Assembly: GCA_963966185.1 (NCBI GenBank)
Contig: CAWZYM010000385.1
Location: 62,001-126,000, forward strand
Length of the DNA stretch: 64,000 bases
Direction: 5' to 3'
Source: Rhabditoides inermis
Lineage: Eukaryota > Nematoda > Chromadorea > Rhabditida > Rhabditidae
The notes below the pieces were generated by a model that made no database searches, was not told the DNA's origin, and saw nothing but the letters and a program-made list of their open reading frames with translations. The position numbers and the translations under genes are program-made. Below, piece by piece: positions 24,474-37,543 of the stretch (within the stretch, counting starts at the first letter, position 1; each line of letters starts with the position of its first letter).

Positions 24474-25102
24474 CGTAGTTTCTAAGCTTTCATTGCGTCA
24501 AACATGCTAATGTAAGTATGACTACACATTAAAGTGTATTTCACTTTTTATCTATAAAACGTGCACTTTCGAACATCAACAGTACGGTAGATCCTCTCAC
24601 ACTACGCTGGTAAAGTATCGTATTACCACATTCATAATATACAGTTCATAATACCACATTCATAATATACACACCTTATTTATACATCATCTGAATTTTC
24701 ATCTTCTAATAAAGAGTAGATATATGGAGCAACTGAAAACAAACTGTTTGCACTTTTTTTCTCACTTCCATTTTTTACCCAGTAGATAAGTGGAGCGTAC
24801 GTGGCGAGTTGTACTCCACTAATACTCACTCTCATACCAGTGTCATTGTATATTAATCACGCACGTACCACTTCCTTCTCTCTCCATACACGCATTGTTA
24901 CGGATAAAAACACGATACACGATCCACTTTTTCGAGAGATTTCGCGTGTTTCTCTCGCTCTTCCTTACTCTCATTTCTAGGGATACTGTAGTAGGTATAA
25001 TAGTATGAAAATGGATGAAATAACTCTCCCAGTTTTCTTTTATCGTACTATTGACACAAAACATTTAATGAGAGCTACTCGTCCGATCTTCTCTCCCCCT
25101 CC

Positions 25103-25457
<355 letters not shown>

Positions 25458-25623
25458 ATTTCTCCTAAAATCTCTTGTTGTTTTCGTTTCCACTATACAT
25501 CTCAATCAACCTTGAACTTATAGTATACCTCCTATATGTGTTTACAGTAAAACTACAAAAGATCGTGAAGAGATTACGGTACTACAGTATACTACATTTT
25601 ATTATAATACATACACCTGTTGG

Positions 25624-25626
<3 letters not shown>

Positions 25627-25679
<53 letters not shown>
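25627..25679 (+). repeat. (GA)n microsatellite
   Basis: Pure GA run of about 52 bp. Confidence 0.95.
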
Positions 25680-25685
<6 letters not shown>

Positions 25686-26034
25686 GGGTAGAATCGTATA
25701 ATAGTCGTAAGAAAATACGAGCATTTTCGATCTTGACAGAAACAACAGAATCAAATATATGTAATTTAATTCAAGAGAAAGAATTCAGGGTGTTGCAAAT
25801 TTGTCTACAAAATGAAGATACTCGTTTCCGTGCTGGACCACTCACGACGGTGAAATTGAGCTAGTACCAATGTAATTACAACGTGTAATGCCAAAGTGTT
25901 CTTGAGAGTGCAAGCAGCTCGTTTTCACGACTTCCCTGTGCGGGGTGTGGTCTCGCAGGGAAAATGAGTATCATATTTGTGGTCAAATGTGTAAATCTCA
26001 TATCTATCTCTCTGAATAAATCTACATATAATTT

Positions 26035-26108
26035 CGCGTATATATGTTTTGCTTATGGCGAAGCAGATAGGGCATTATGTTTTGCTTATGGCGAAGCAGA
26101 TAGGGCAT
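26035..26108 (+). repeat. Tandem duplication of a 36-bp unit
   Basis: TATGTTTTGCTTATGGCGAA followed by GCAGATAGGGCATT occurs twice head to tail. No function suggested. Confidence 0.85.
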
Positions 26109-28050
26109 TTTGAGTAAAAGAGTGTGTGGTAAGTGGCAGGTTAGAGTATACCTTTCTACTATCTCTCTTTCTCTCTTCATTGTTTCTTATTTCCCGCTCT
26201 TCCCCTCTCTTTTCCTATGGCCGAGACGCATATGTTCTGATAGCAAAAGAATGTGTCATACACATTTGTGTCCTTATTATCACTTACATACATGCATACA
26301 TCGCTCGTTTATACATTCCACTTACATTCCGATATTTACGAATATCTTCCTCCATTTTTCTCAAGTGTTTTCTTGCTCACTGTTGAAAATTTCTATATGC
26401 AAATGAGAATCGCCAATGAAGAAAAGAATTCATAAGCATTCTCACACTATCACTTACTTCTTTTTCTTTCTCTTTCATTCACCGAAGATAGCCACTAGTA
26501 GGCTGGACTTTTTCAACAAAGTTATATATAGCTTGATTGTAAAAAACATTCCAATCACTTTGAAATCGTTCTATTGATTCTATCAGCTATCATATTCGTA
26601 GAATATTACAAACTACATTACATTTTGAAAAGTCTAATGTTTGTTGTTGTTGAGGTTGGATGTTGTTTAGTTTCGTATTGTAATTGTATTGTCACATCGG
26701 TGCCCGCTTGAGAGGCCCCGCCTTGTTTGTATGCTCGCATGACAATTTCCAATATATACGCCTCTTCCCCGAACAAAATTAAATCCAAGCAAATTTCACT
26801 CCTAAAACTATACACGTGAACCACTCATTTGCTCCCCCCTCTCTCTCTCTCTCTTTGGGTCCACCCACTCATATACAAATTCCTGCGGTAATGGGACTAC
26901 CCTTGTGACAGACTTATTAGTTTTCCCGGATTCAGTGGACAAATTGGTTCACGCAATTATTGTGACGCAATCCAGATTCTCAGTTCTCAGTGAGCGTCGC
27001 CGATTTGTCAAAGATGCTAGCCCCCGTTTTCCGACGTTGCGTACTTTTGTTTTGCATAATTCCGTTCTACACAGATCTGTTATCCAGTAATATGCCTGGA
27101 CGACAGCCTCATTATGCCAGACGTTCTGTGTCCACACATGGGATGGTATAGGATATAGGAACCCTGTGTTTATGCGTTCTCACATACCTCAATTTCATAC
27201 TTGTTAGTTATCTTATATATTTTCTATATTATATATTTTCCTATTATATATTTTTATATTATATATTTTCCTTTGTTGTTTTGAGTATGCGCTGAAAAAA
27301 AGAATCTTTTTGTCGTAATTCAGACTAATCGAATTCTCATTTCTTCGTGTCGGAATTAGTCTGCCTAGACTAAACTCGGCACATGGCATCTTATGGCATC
27401 TTACCCATCCTTACTATCACTGTTCTGTATTTCTCTTTTTTCTCTTTTTCTCTCATTTTCTCCTCTACACTCCCCCCCTCATCTTTCCTCCAACACCCCC
27501 TATATCCCTCTCCTTTCAATTTGTTCACCGTGTCCGAGATTGAAATGACACGTCGTATATAACTGAGTGAGTGAGTTTTTATTCGTTTGTTTTTGTCTCG
27601 CCGAAATCTAAGACGCATAGTCTGGATCTGGAGTAACACACTTTTCCATTTATCGAAATAGGCGATAGACTTTTACTCGATTGTCGCGCCAGATTACTGT
27701 AGTAGTGAGTAGATTACTATAGTATTAATTAGGTTTCCTTTTTCTCAATACTCTCACTAACTTGACGATTCTATTCGATTTTCCAGTCACTTACAGAGTC
27801 TATAACTCTAATATCTAATATTATAAAATTCCAATGCGTTATAGTTATTATAGATCATCCAGAACCTGCGTACATGTGTTTTCAGCACACACGCACGCAT
27901 TCTGCTTGAAACTAGCATCTCTTGTTAATTTGTTGTTGTCTAACTGATTTGTGAGAGCTTAACTATGTTAGGAAGATAAAAGTGTCTTACTGGCTTACTG
28001 CGTTAACTCCTCCAATCGCACTCGCATTCCGAGGGCATGTTCCAAGGGAG

Positions 28051-28055
<5 letters not shown>

Positions 28056-28106
<51 letters not shown>

Positions 28107-28124
28107 TCTATCTCTCTATCTCTC
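28056..28124 (+). repeat. (CT)n with TCTA interruptions
   Basis: CT run that passes into four TATCTCTC units. Confidence 0.9.
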
Positions 28125-29730
28125 AAAAGGACACTCGAATTAGCGTTCACTATGCCTGCCATGATACTCTAACATGTTCCTTCCCTCACTTGCTGTTTTA
28201 TATTTTCTCACTCAGTGAAATTCCGGGTGATTTTTTTGAACAAAACATTGTCTAGTCTCGTTTGAAAGTGTAGTAGAATGACCTGTAATCGCATAGACTA
28301 CCCAACGTAGTCGAATTTGTTGACATGTTGTAGACGTTCATTGTGTAAGGTTTCAAGGTACACACATAGCTCTCTCCGCTCTCCCTCCATGCTTGTTTGT
28401 TCGCTAGAAACGACCAAAAAGTGTTTTCGATGGTGTCACCACATTGTTCGCATTGTCACAAATCTCGAACCCCCATTTCTGAAAGCATTTCAAAATTAAT
28501 TAGTATGTCCAGTCATGACGCCCTAAAACATGAGTAGTTACTAGTTTTCTACAAACTCTTTCCATTGGAAGGTTTGTTTGAACAGACTTCCGATACACGC
28601 ACAAACACTCGCCAACAAATCTAATCACTAATCAACTGTGTATTGTGAAGGAAATGAGAAAGGAGTGGGAGAGGAAGGAAGGAAGAGAGAGAGGCACAGA
28701 GATGAGTCAATTGTATCTACTACTGCTTCTATGTACCCACACGTAGCCCTATTGTCCTACTACCGTGTACCGTGTTCATTGCTCATCTAAAATATCATTC
28801 GCAATTCAAACAGTTTGTTATTTGCAGTTTTTTTCCAGATTCGTCAAACTTGTGTTGAACACTTCATCTTTTCTTTTCACTCATTTCGTCCACTGAGGTA
28901 GGGAAATCTTAATTTAGGACCAAGGGCTAAATTTGGTTCAGGTTTACAATCGAGATTGGTCTCGTCGCGAATTTTTAGGTAAATGCGCCAGAGCGATAGG
29001 TTTCGAGTTTCGAGCGCAAATACGGTGTTCAATCTGTCCGTTTCTCTTCATTTGCACGCTTTTGCTTAAACTTTGCGCCTTTCTCTGATCTACCCTACGA
29101 CTTATCACGAGAATAGATTTTTGTGTTTGCATCAATCGACTGTTGTCAAAACTTTGGAGAAAAAATGCTAAAATTATGCAAACTTGAATTGAATAAGAGC
29201 CTCTTTTTGAGCCTAGAGTACACCGCTGTTTTTGACTCTAGCATTTTCGTCTGTCCGCTACCTGAAGGGTGTCCTAAAAGCGGCTTGTGAAAGCAATCTT
29301 TGTCGCTTTGTCGCGAAGGATAATGACTAATGAGAAGAAAGAAAATATCAAAGTGTATTTTCAGAACTTCTGTGCAATCCTCCAATCGACCACTCTCCCC
29401 GAGGACTTCTAACGATGGCTGGTTTTCTGAAATCGGTGCGTTGTTTACTATGTAGTAAGGACTAGTTTTGGTTTTGGTTTGTTCGTGAATCACTTTGATC
29501 GGATTAATCCAAAAGCAATTGCAACAATTTGATTCCTGTTTTTATCTCAACCCAAAAAACTTCATATTTATTAACTTTTCATTCCTAATCACTTTCGAAA
29601 CTTCATCCTCATCTCGACGATTCATCCACTTTGCTAGGGCGTTTGTATTTCACCGGATTTGAGAAGTTTGAATCTCTAGCCACTGAGAAAAGTGAGAGGC
29701 GAAATCAAGCGGTTTCAGGACAGTATTAAC

Positions 29731-30260
29731 ATTCTCTTCTAAAAAGTACAAGCGTAAAGTAGCTCTGTTTGGGTTCACCTCAATTCAACAAAAGCACATG
29801 CATAAAACTATTATTTCTACACTAAACTATAAACACAAACCTGCTTTCTCAAACGTTATGTAAAAAGGTATACTTTATCGATAATTTATTAATAGGGGCT
29901 ATATAATATATTTTCTTATTTCTTATGAAAGCATTGTGAAGAACTACTATAAATAGCTATAGAACAATCGTTAAGTTTACAAAGATGTTTTCATTATTTT
30001 TGAATGTATACAAATACAAGAGCTTTTTTCATAGATGACTCATTTGATAAACGAGTTAATAGAATGTGAGTGATAGAATGTGTGTGTGCAATAGTTAATT
30101 CATATTGGCATTTGATTGTCAATGTATTTGTGATCGTTTTGAGAGAGCAGGTTTGTGTTTATAGTTCAGTGTAGAAATAATAGTTTTATGCATGTGCTTT
30201 TGTTGAATTGAGGTGAACCCAAACAGAGCTACTTTACGCTTGTACTTTTTAGAAGAGAAT
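29731..30260. mobile_element. Foldback element with about 120-bp inverted termini
   Basis: The left end ATTCTCTTCTAAAAAGTACA (29731) matches the right end TGTACTTTTTAGAAGAGAAT (to 30260) in inverted orientation. The match continues through CTCTGTTTGGGTTCACCTCA and beyond, for roughly 120 bp each side. The AT-rich loop is non-coding. Confidence 0.85.
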
Positions 30261-30339
30261 GAATGTTCTTTTGTTGAATTTCGAAGAAATTTTCTTTTTT
30301 TTCAAATTTATTTTAAACAACAAAGATAACAACAACAAA

Positions 30340-30530
30340 ACAACGCGCGTGAACGACGACGCAAATCACAAACAGTGGGCACATTATCGCATTATCGCGC
30401 TCTCCCGCACACATTCCGCAGAACGAACCAATGAGCGCGCGGGGGCGGGACTTGTGAGCGGGTCTTTCAGCGAATCAGCGAACAGCTGCACAACTGACAG
30501 ACGTGCAGACCTAACCAGCGAACATAGTTT
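30340..30530. promoter_or_regulatory. GC-rich island with CCAAT and GC-box words
   Basis: Within the AT-rich tract this segment holds ACCAATGAGCGCGC followed by GGGGGCGGGACTTG. No gene start is visible nearby, so the promoter reading is weak. Confidence 0.2.
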
Positions 30531-30649
30531 TGGGTATTAAACTATTGTTTCATGTTTCGTTTTTGTTTATAGTTGTTCAACGGACGATTTAGAGACAAGA
30601 TCATGATATAACTCTGAAACATTTATTATTTTAATGATTTACAAGCGAT

Positions 30650-30730
30650 TTTGGCGGCCCTCCGGGCCGAGCGGTTCTGCGCGCCGCTGGATAAGACCCA
30701 AACGATCGGCGCTTCGCGCCGATCCTAATT
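30650..30730. other. Short GC-rich stem-loop cluster
   Basis: Contains GGCCCTCCGGGCC and a perfect 9-bp hairpin GATCGGCGC-TTC-GCGCCGATC within 70 bp, in otherwise AT-rich DNA. Identity unknown. Confidence 0.5.
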
Positions 30731-31040
30731 GACTGTTTATGGCTTAATAGCGTGTGAAAATGTTAATACATCACGTAAGGATAATATAAAGTAGGATCGT
30801 ACTAACAAAGTAGAGGAAACCAATGAAACCTTGTTTTCACTTCTTCGTAAAAGTAACGTCCTACATTATCTTATTCAATAGTCGTGTGTTGTGTTGTGCT
30901 GTGCTTTCTTCTCATATATCCTTCAATTTTTCTCACGTTTACCCCTCGAAAAACTGCGGATTTTTCTTTCGTCAGCATTCAGAATCGGTCTCAGAATTCA
31001 GTATACATTCTAGGTCAGGAAGAGTTTGCTGGCAAGACAT

Positions 31041-31628
31041 CAGATTTGGCCAGGCACACGGCCCAATGTTGCCGATGTTGCCATTGTTGCCACTTTTGGC
31101 AACATGGCTGTAACTCAGCTTAACGTCGAGTAACCGTCTCGTTATTGGGCTCGATTCAATTCAATTGTTTATCATTGCGTATTCAGAAAACATATGGGGA
31201 CAAAATATGTGGATTGAATGAAAGCTGGTGATGATTGAAAGCTGGTGATGTCATCTACTCGACTGTAATGTTTTTCATATCGATATTATACTCTCAGGTG
31301 GAGTCAAAATCCTCTGAGAGTATAAATGTGACCGCTCACTGGAAATTCATTGCGCGCAATCAGCGCCTCTCCGCCGCTCTTGTCTATGCTAACTCGAGTT
31401 GCGCGCACTGGGGCGAATGAGGGTGTCGATCAGAGGATCTCGACTCCATCTGAGAGCGTGATATCGATATGAAAGAGACATTACAGTCGAGAAGATGACA
31501 TCACTAGCTTTCAATCAAGCCTAATATCGAGACGATTACTCAACTTTGAGCTGAGCTACAGCCATATTGCCAAAAGTGGCAACAATGGCAACATCGGCAA
31601 CATTGGGCCGTGTGCCTGGCCACATCTG
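31041..31628. mobile_element. Tc1/mariner-like foldback element
   Basis: Ends read CAGATTTGGCCAGGCACACG on the left and its near-perfect inverse on the right (CAGATGTGGCC...). The inverted match continues through repeated TTGCCGATGTTGCCATTGTT words and into a second block around CATCACCAGCTTTCA/TGAAAGCTGG. Arms are about 250 bp around a short loop. A TA follows the right end; the left flank has no clean TA. Confidence 0.75.
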
Positions 31629-32214
31629 TAACAAACGCACGCGCCAGTCTTTAGTCTAAAAATGATAGGATTTGCTGCTCGTTATAGACAAGGGTTCACA
31701 AACAGAGGGACAGAATATTGGAAACATTTATACGTAGTTTTTTTTCAACCTATGAATCCTTCGAATATATTTTCTACTTTCTCAATCTTTCTTCCACTAC
31801 GTCCAGTTTATATCAAATCATCACTAGCGAAGTGTCTAACTATGAAGTAGGTAATTCAATCTGAAAAAATAAATCATAGAACAAATTGCGTTCATATCAC
31901 ACAGATATCCTATTGTTATTCACTGTCAGAGAATTATCTAAATCACTATGATGCCATATTCATTATGCACTCTAGATTTACATTGTATTTCTTAGCAGAA
32001 CATTTTCCAATAGACTCTCCGGGAGAAGGCAGATTAACGTTATTGCTGATATACATATATATGTTTGTATGTAATGTTTTAACCTCTATTTGCTCGAAAG
32101 TACGTTTATCAGCGATTTACATATCACATTCTGAAGTTTCGCATATTCAAATGTTCGTATTCCAAATTATACATGTGTACCGCAGTTTAAAACAACTGGT
32201 GTAGTTTGTTACTC

Positions 32215-32218
<4 letters not shown>

Positions 32219-32252
<34 letters not shown>
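32219..32252 (+). repeat. (CT)n microsatellite
   Basis: CT run of about 34 bp. Confidence 0.9.
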
Positions 32253-32256
<4 letters not shown>

Positions 32257-32880
32257 CTCTCTCTATGTTTTCTTTTCTGAGAACACCTAAACTTTACGTA
32301 CTTATTGTAATCAACTCTGAGCATATGCTATACTCTATCACTATTTATGATATGTTATTATTTTTCCAGTAGTGATGTTTATCCAATGGCAGAATGGGAA
32401 TCGGGTGGTTTGATTGTATGTGTGAAAAGTACCATTCAATGCATGCAAAGCGCAAACGACTCCATTTTCTGCCGGCCTACTATATTTCTTGGCTTACTTT
32501 TTCAACCCGCCTTTCATTGTTTATGACAGTGATGTTCAATCAAAGTGTTTGCTTTTCTCTCACACCCCCGTGAGCTTTGTGTAACAGCTCGGTGCATATA
32601 TTTCATCAGATTTTATAGTCGTAAATTAGTGAAAAATGTCCTCTAATCATTCTTATCTCTCTATCATATCTGACTCAAATAGGAGGAAGGGACAAAATGA
32701 GAGAGGGAGGAAGGAAAGCCCATACCATGTCTCCCTTCAGATTTATTGAATGCGATTTCGCGACGCGTTTCGAAAAAGCGAGCTAGAATAGGCATATTCA
32801 CTGGTAATTGCGTACAAATATCGCGATGCCGAAATACATAAAATATTGAGGCGAGTTGGGATGAAGGGAGCGAAGGAGAG

Positions 32881-32884
<4 letters not shown>

Positions 32885-32938
<54 letters not shown>
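32885..32938 (+). repeat. (GA)n microsatellite
   Basis: GA run of about 54 bp. Confidence 0.95.
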
Positions 32939-32942
<4 letters not shown>

Positions 32943-33226
32943 CTAGTCTAGTGGTGGTCAATGCAATATAATGTTCGCAGTGATCTATAGTGTTTGTTAT
33001 AAAACATTTTTTTGTATAGAGTGCACATTTTGTTTAATTAAGAAAGACGTCTTTTTGGATAATTATTTACGCGGTTTGAGATGTCATTAGTTTTAATGAA
33101 TCATCTTATTTTCATTTGTCTTTCCTTGCTCATACCTTATTTTCATTTGTCTTTCCTTTGCTCATAAATATTTTAACTTCGCCGAACTTTTTTCGTGTGT
33201 TTTGAATTCCTTTGATATGTGATCTC

Positions 33227-33259
<33 letters not shown>

Positions 33260-34655
33260 TCCTCCCTCTCTCTCCGTCTCCGTTTCTTTTTATATTCAAC
33301 TATTCTATCTCTCCTATTTCGATTCCCGTGTTCTTGTCAGTAATTGCGCCTACGCTCAACTGTGTTGAAATTCTCGTATGTTTTGAATACTGCATGCGAG
33401 TCTACAATTACACCCACTCTCTCCTCTCCGATCAATTCCCAATTTCCACATTAATGTTTCATGCGTTCATTGATCGCATATTTCAGAGTCTCTAAGGGCA
33501 AATACAGTTTCTTTTCAGGAAACATTCCAGAAAAGTGTGTTAATGCGTAGAAAACAACGTTATTCTGTTTTATAATGTTTTTTGCGAGAACAATAATGAA
33601 TATGATTTTTTTAAATCTAAGTATCTTAGTACAGGCAAATTGCAGACAAATAGCAAACAAATCGCATGATTCCGAAGTTACGTAGTCAATATCATCAAAA
33701 ACATATTCATATATAACCTGCAGTTCCGAATCGATGCTATTTGAGATTTCGAAAATGCATGCGATTTAAAGGAGTGGAGTGCGGTGTGGTGAATTGAAAT
33801 GATCACTGTTGTCACACGTCAAAAAATGACGATACAAAGTTTCCGTACTTCGTGGCGGGACCAATTTTGTACCTCAACACGAAAAACTGACGAATTGCCT
33901 GATTTTCATGGTGCTATTCCATTTTATATCACATTTATATTAAATAGTAGAATTTTTGTTTTGGTTTCAACGCACACCTCTCCTTTAAACAAAATCAATA
34001 CTCCATCCTAATACAAAAAATACGGTATCCTAATGCGATAATGGAATTTGCAATTTACGAATTTGAATTGCAATTACTTTGACGTGCGCCCCATACAATC
34101 CTGTCGCTTCAAACCTTGAAAAATGATTTGTCAGTTTGGTTGCACAACTCACAAATTGCAATAACGTGAATCAATTATGGATTCATGCTGTTCGATGTCA
34201 TTGATATACATAAATAAATGCCATTGATTCTATTCATAGTTCATAGTCGCGTTTTATTATTAAGTCAATCATCTCTATACATACATATTTGTCTCGCATC
34301 TCTGTATTTGCACATATTTACTGTAAGTAACATCGTAGTATATTTTTGAAAATCACTCGATAGTGTCTTCATTCTTTTAATTCCAGAAATGATTTCAAAA
34401 AGATCATACATAAGTATTTACCATAATTAAACCAAAATCAGAATAATGTTGTCGATTTGGCGCACACAATGTAATGTTCATCTCTTCATATTTGTCCGCA
34501 GGAGAGACGATTCGAATCTCTATAGTTTCTTTAGAGTGGCGGCATGAGTTACTTTTTTGATAAATACAATTCAAGCGAATGCCTTTATCGAACATGGTGT
34601 ATTCGCTTTTTAAGGTGTCAAAGCTACTTTCTCCCTCCCTCTCGCTTTTCCTCCG

Positions 34656-34690
<35 letters not shown>

Positions 34691-36271
34691 TTTGCTTCGA
34701 ACCCGCGTTCTTTTACTGAAAAGCACCCGCTTATTCGATCAGAACATGACAAGAATCGCTGTCGATGTTCGCCCTTCTCGCAATTTCGTGTTTCGGAAAG
34801 TATACCGTTCATCGTCCCTCCCGAAACAATTAATAAGTATCATCGATCGTTGGACGCGTAATAACGGAATGGATATTCATTCTGTTTGCGTCACTGTCAC
34901 TTCCTCTTTTTCCCTCGCTCTTTTTCTCTCTCTGTGCAGACATCATTTATTTGTATAACGTGTCTGCTATTATTTTCTTAACAAGGATTAATGAATGCAT
35001 CGCAAGGATCTCAATCCCCTCTCTTTACCTCCCCTCCTTTCCCCTATTGCTTTGTTCCTCTTTTCTCCCTCTCTCTTTCTAACTCACCCCCTTCCTCGCA
35101 CCCTCTCCATCTCTTTCTATATCTTCTCCTCTCCTTGTCTTCTCACCCTGCTTTTTTTTGGATTCGCGCGGGGCAGACTTTGCCATTGCCATCGCATCCT
35201 TCTCTACAAAAAGAGATAACGCGTTCTGACGTAATCTGATATGAATGAGAGAACACATGCATACATGTAAGCCGCAATGTAGCGAATGAAAGCGAGTGAT
35301 ACACAGGTCTCTCTATTCTCTCCTTTCTTTTCTCTCTTCCTCTCTCTCCAATAATGCGCAAAATATGAAGATGAAAGAGGAAAAACTACAGAATATGTGG
35401 GTTTAAAAAAAATTTTCTAGGGAAAAATATAGGTCTGCTGTACGCGAGTCCAAACAAGTAACAATTGTTAGTGATTTCATTTGAGCGACAAGCGATGAGA
35501 TTGGCGCAGTTTGAGGAAAGTCTAACCATGTTCATCTCCAGACGTGGAGTGTTGTCTACATGTCTAAACTAACTATTGGGTTTACGGGAATAAACATCAG
35601 TGTTGCACACTTATATTAGGTTCCAAATATGATTAACTTGCTTGGGTTGGAAACTCTTGTTTGTGCTACCGTATACCGATTGACCTGTGTATAACGAGAA
35701 ACTGTAGTACATAAATTTTGATATTCCTACTTCCGAGTCAATCACTCCATTACCATGGTTGTTTATATGTAGTTGTAATGCTCACGCCCCCTCCCCCCTC
35801 GTTTTGTATTACACGTCAAGACCGACGTTTGTCAAGAAATTCAAGTTGCGAAACGTTTTCTATACACTCAAATTCAATTTTTAAAAAAAAATGAGAAAGA
35901 TGGGAGTTCAATTATTCATTTGCAGACCCACGACATTATCGGAGCACCAATAAGGAACAACTATGCGTAATTATGTTTAATGACACTGTTTCGAATAATA
36001 GCACAATGAAACGTAATTATGAATGAAATGGGTTCCTGCATTTTAAATTTACAGGGAACGCAAAGCAAACACACCATCCTACAATGATTATACGTTTCAA
36101 TCTCCCACCCATGTGATATTCCCTCATTTTGTTTTCCTCATGTGTGATGTGTGCTTGGTTTGTTTACAGTAAAACTATCCTGTATGAGATCTATGCGAAT
36201 GCGAGTATTATGTTGTTTTCGAGCCTATTCCTTGTCCGCATCGTCTCCTTGCGAGAGCCTTTCCCTGAGAA

Positions 36272-36273
<2 letters not shown>

Positions 36274-36335
<62 letters not shown>
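36274..36335 (+). repeat. (CT)n microsatellite
   Basis: CT run of about 62 bp, ending 167 bp before the orphan exon at 36503. Confidence 0.95.
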
Positions 36336-36338
<3 letters not shown>

Positions 36339-36502
36339 CTTTCTTTTTTGCAGAGCCCTCTGCTCCCATAATCCCCTAATGTTCTATAATTGCATCTCCT
36401 TCCTTCTCACTCGTTAGTATTCTAGGTAGGAGTGCGATTTTTGGACGCAGCTCCGTGCGGAATGCTAATTTTTTGAGAGAAACGAGGTGAAGTTGACAGA
36501 AG

Positions 36503-36842
36503 ATGCCCACCCTCACAAATGTCACTTTCTTCAACTATGACTGTAAGTGTACATAATGTCATTTGTAAATACGAGTAATCGTTATTTCGACTCTATCACT
36601 GTCTTTGCTCATTTACTCACTTTCCTTCCGTAACCCAGTCTTTCTCGAAACGTCGTTGCAAGTTGTTTCACCCCGAATGTATCACTTTTTCCCTTCTCCC
36701 TCCCCTTTTCTCACATATCTTTATTAGTGCAGTTTTCCGTGAATAGCTGTATAATCCCCCTCATTTACTCTACAATAGGGCTGATGGCTGTCCGTATAGT
36801 GTCCGAAATGTCCTATGTTGCCGTCTTGTGTAGTGTATACCT
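36503..36842 (+). CDS. Two orphan exons, possible fatty-acid elongase N-terminus
   Basis: Exon 36503-36542 (ATG start, MPTLTNVTFFNYD, good GTAAGT donor) joins in frame to 36777-36842 (WLMAVRIVSEMSYVAV then LCSVYL, flanked by CAATAG and GTATGT). The joined 35 residues have an N-glycosylation site, a FFNYD motif and the start of a hydrophobic segment. F-x-YD followed by SYxAVxxSVxY is reminiscent of ELO elongase N-termini. I could not find the expected downstream exons (no HxxHH motif) before 43 kb. This is either a gene with very long introns, a truncated remnant, or chance. It does not splice in frame into the GPCR downstream. Confidence 0.3.
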
Positions 36843-37496
36843 AGGTATGTATATTATTGATTAGTGTATTACGGGCATTTGCCCTCTTTTCCCGCAAACC
36901 ATGTGGTGTGTTCGCTTCCCGCCGCTCCATTTCAACTCTTGTATTCCTTATTGAATGTGATGATACCAGCGAACACACGCAGTATGATTGCTGGTTACTG
37001 TCTCGTTTGTGTCTTGCGGTCTGTCACACTCGCACTTTTATGCTTTGTTGTAGCTGTAATTACGAGGTTCGCAATGATTCCCGTGCTTACATAAGCTTCC
37101 ATGGCTATTCAATTGTCGCACGAACCATTGGTTTATTCGCGTTAGCGTTTTCCTCAATATGTTTGTAGCTTGTGTCATCATTTCAATTCTTCCTCTTTCT
37201 CTTTCTCTCTTCTCTTTCGTCATCTCCTCTGCCTTTCTCTTACTCTTACTCCAACTCGATTTACATTCTCATTGTTTTTGTTCATCGTGACAGAATCAAG
37301 CATTGTTCTCTGCAACCTCATTCATTCCCCTCTATTTCTCGTTTTTCGTACTTCTCTACTATACTCTATACTCTCTCCCTTCTTTCCCACTTTCATTCCC
37401 TGTTCCCTTATTTTTCTAACGACTTTCTCATTCTGTCATTTAGTGTCTGGTGCAAAGGCTAGTGTGCGTCGGCCATTATTTTGTATTGAAACAGAG

Positions 37497-37543
<47 letters not shown>

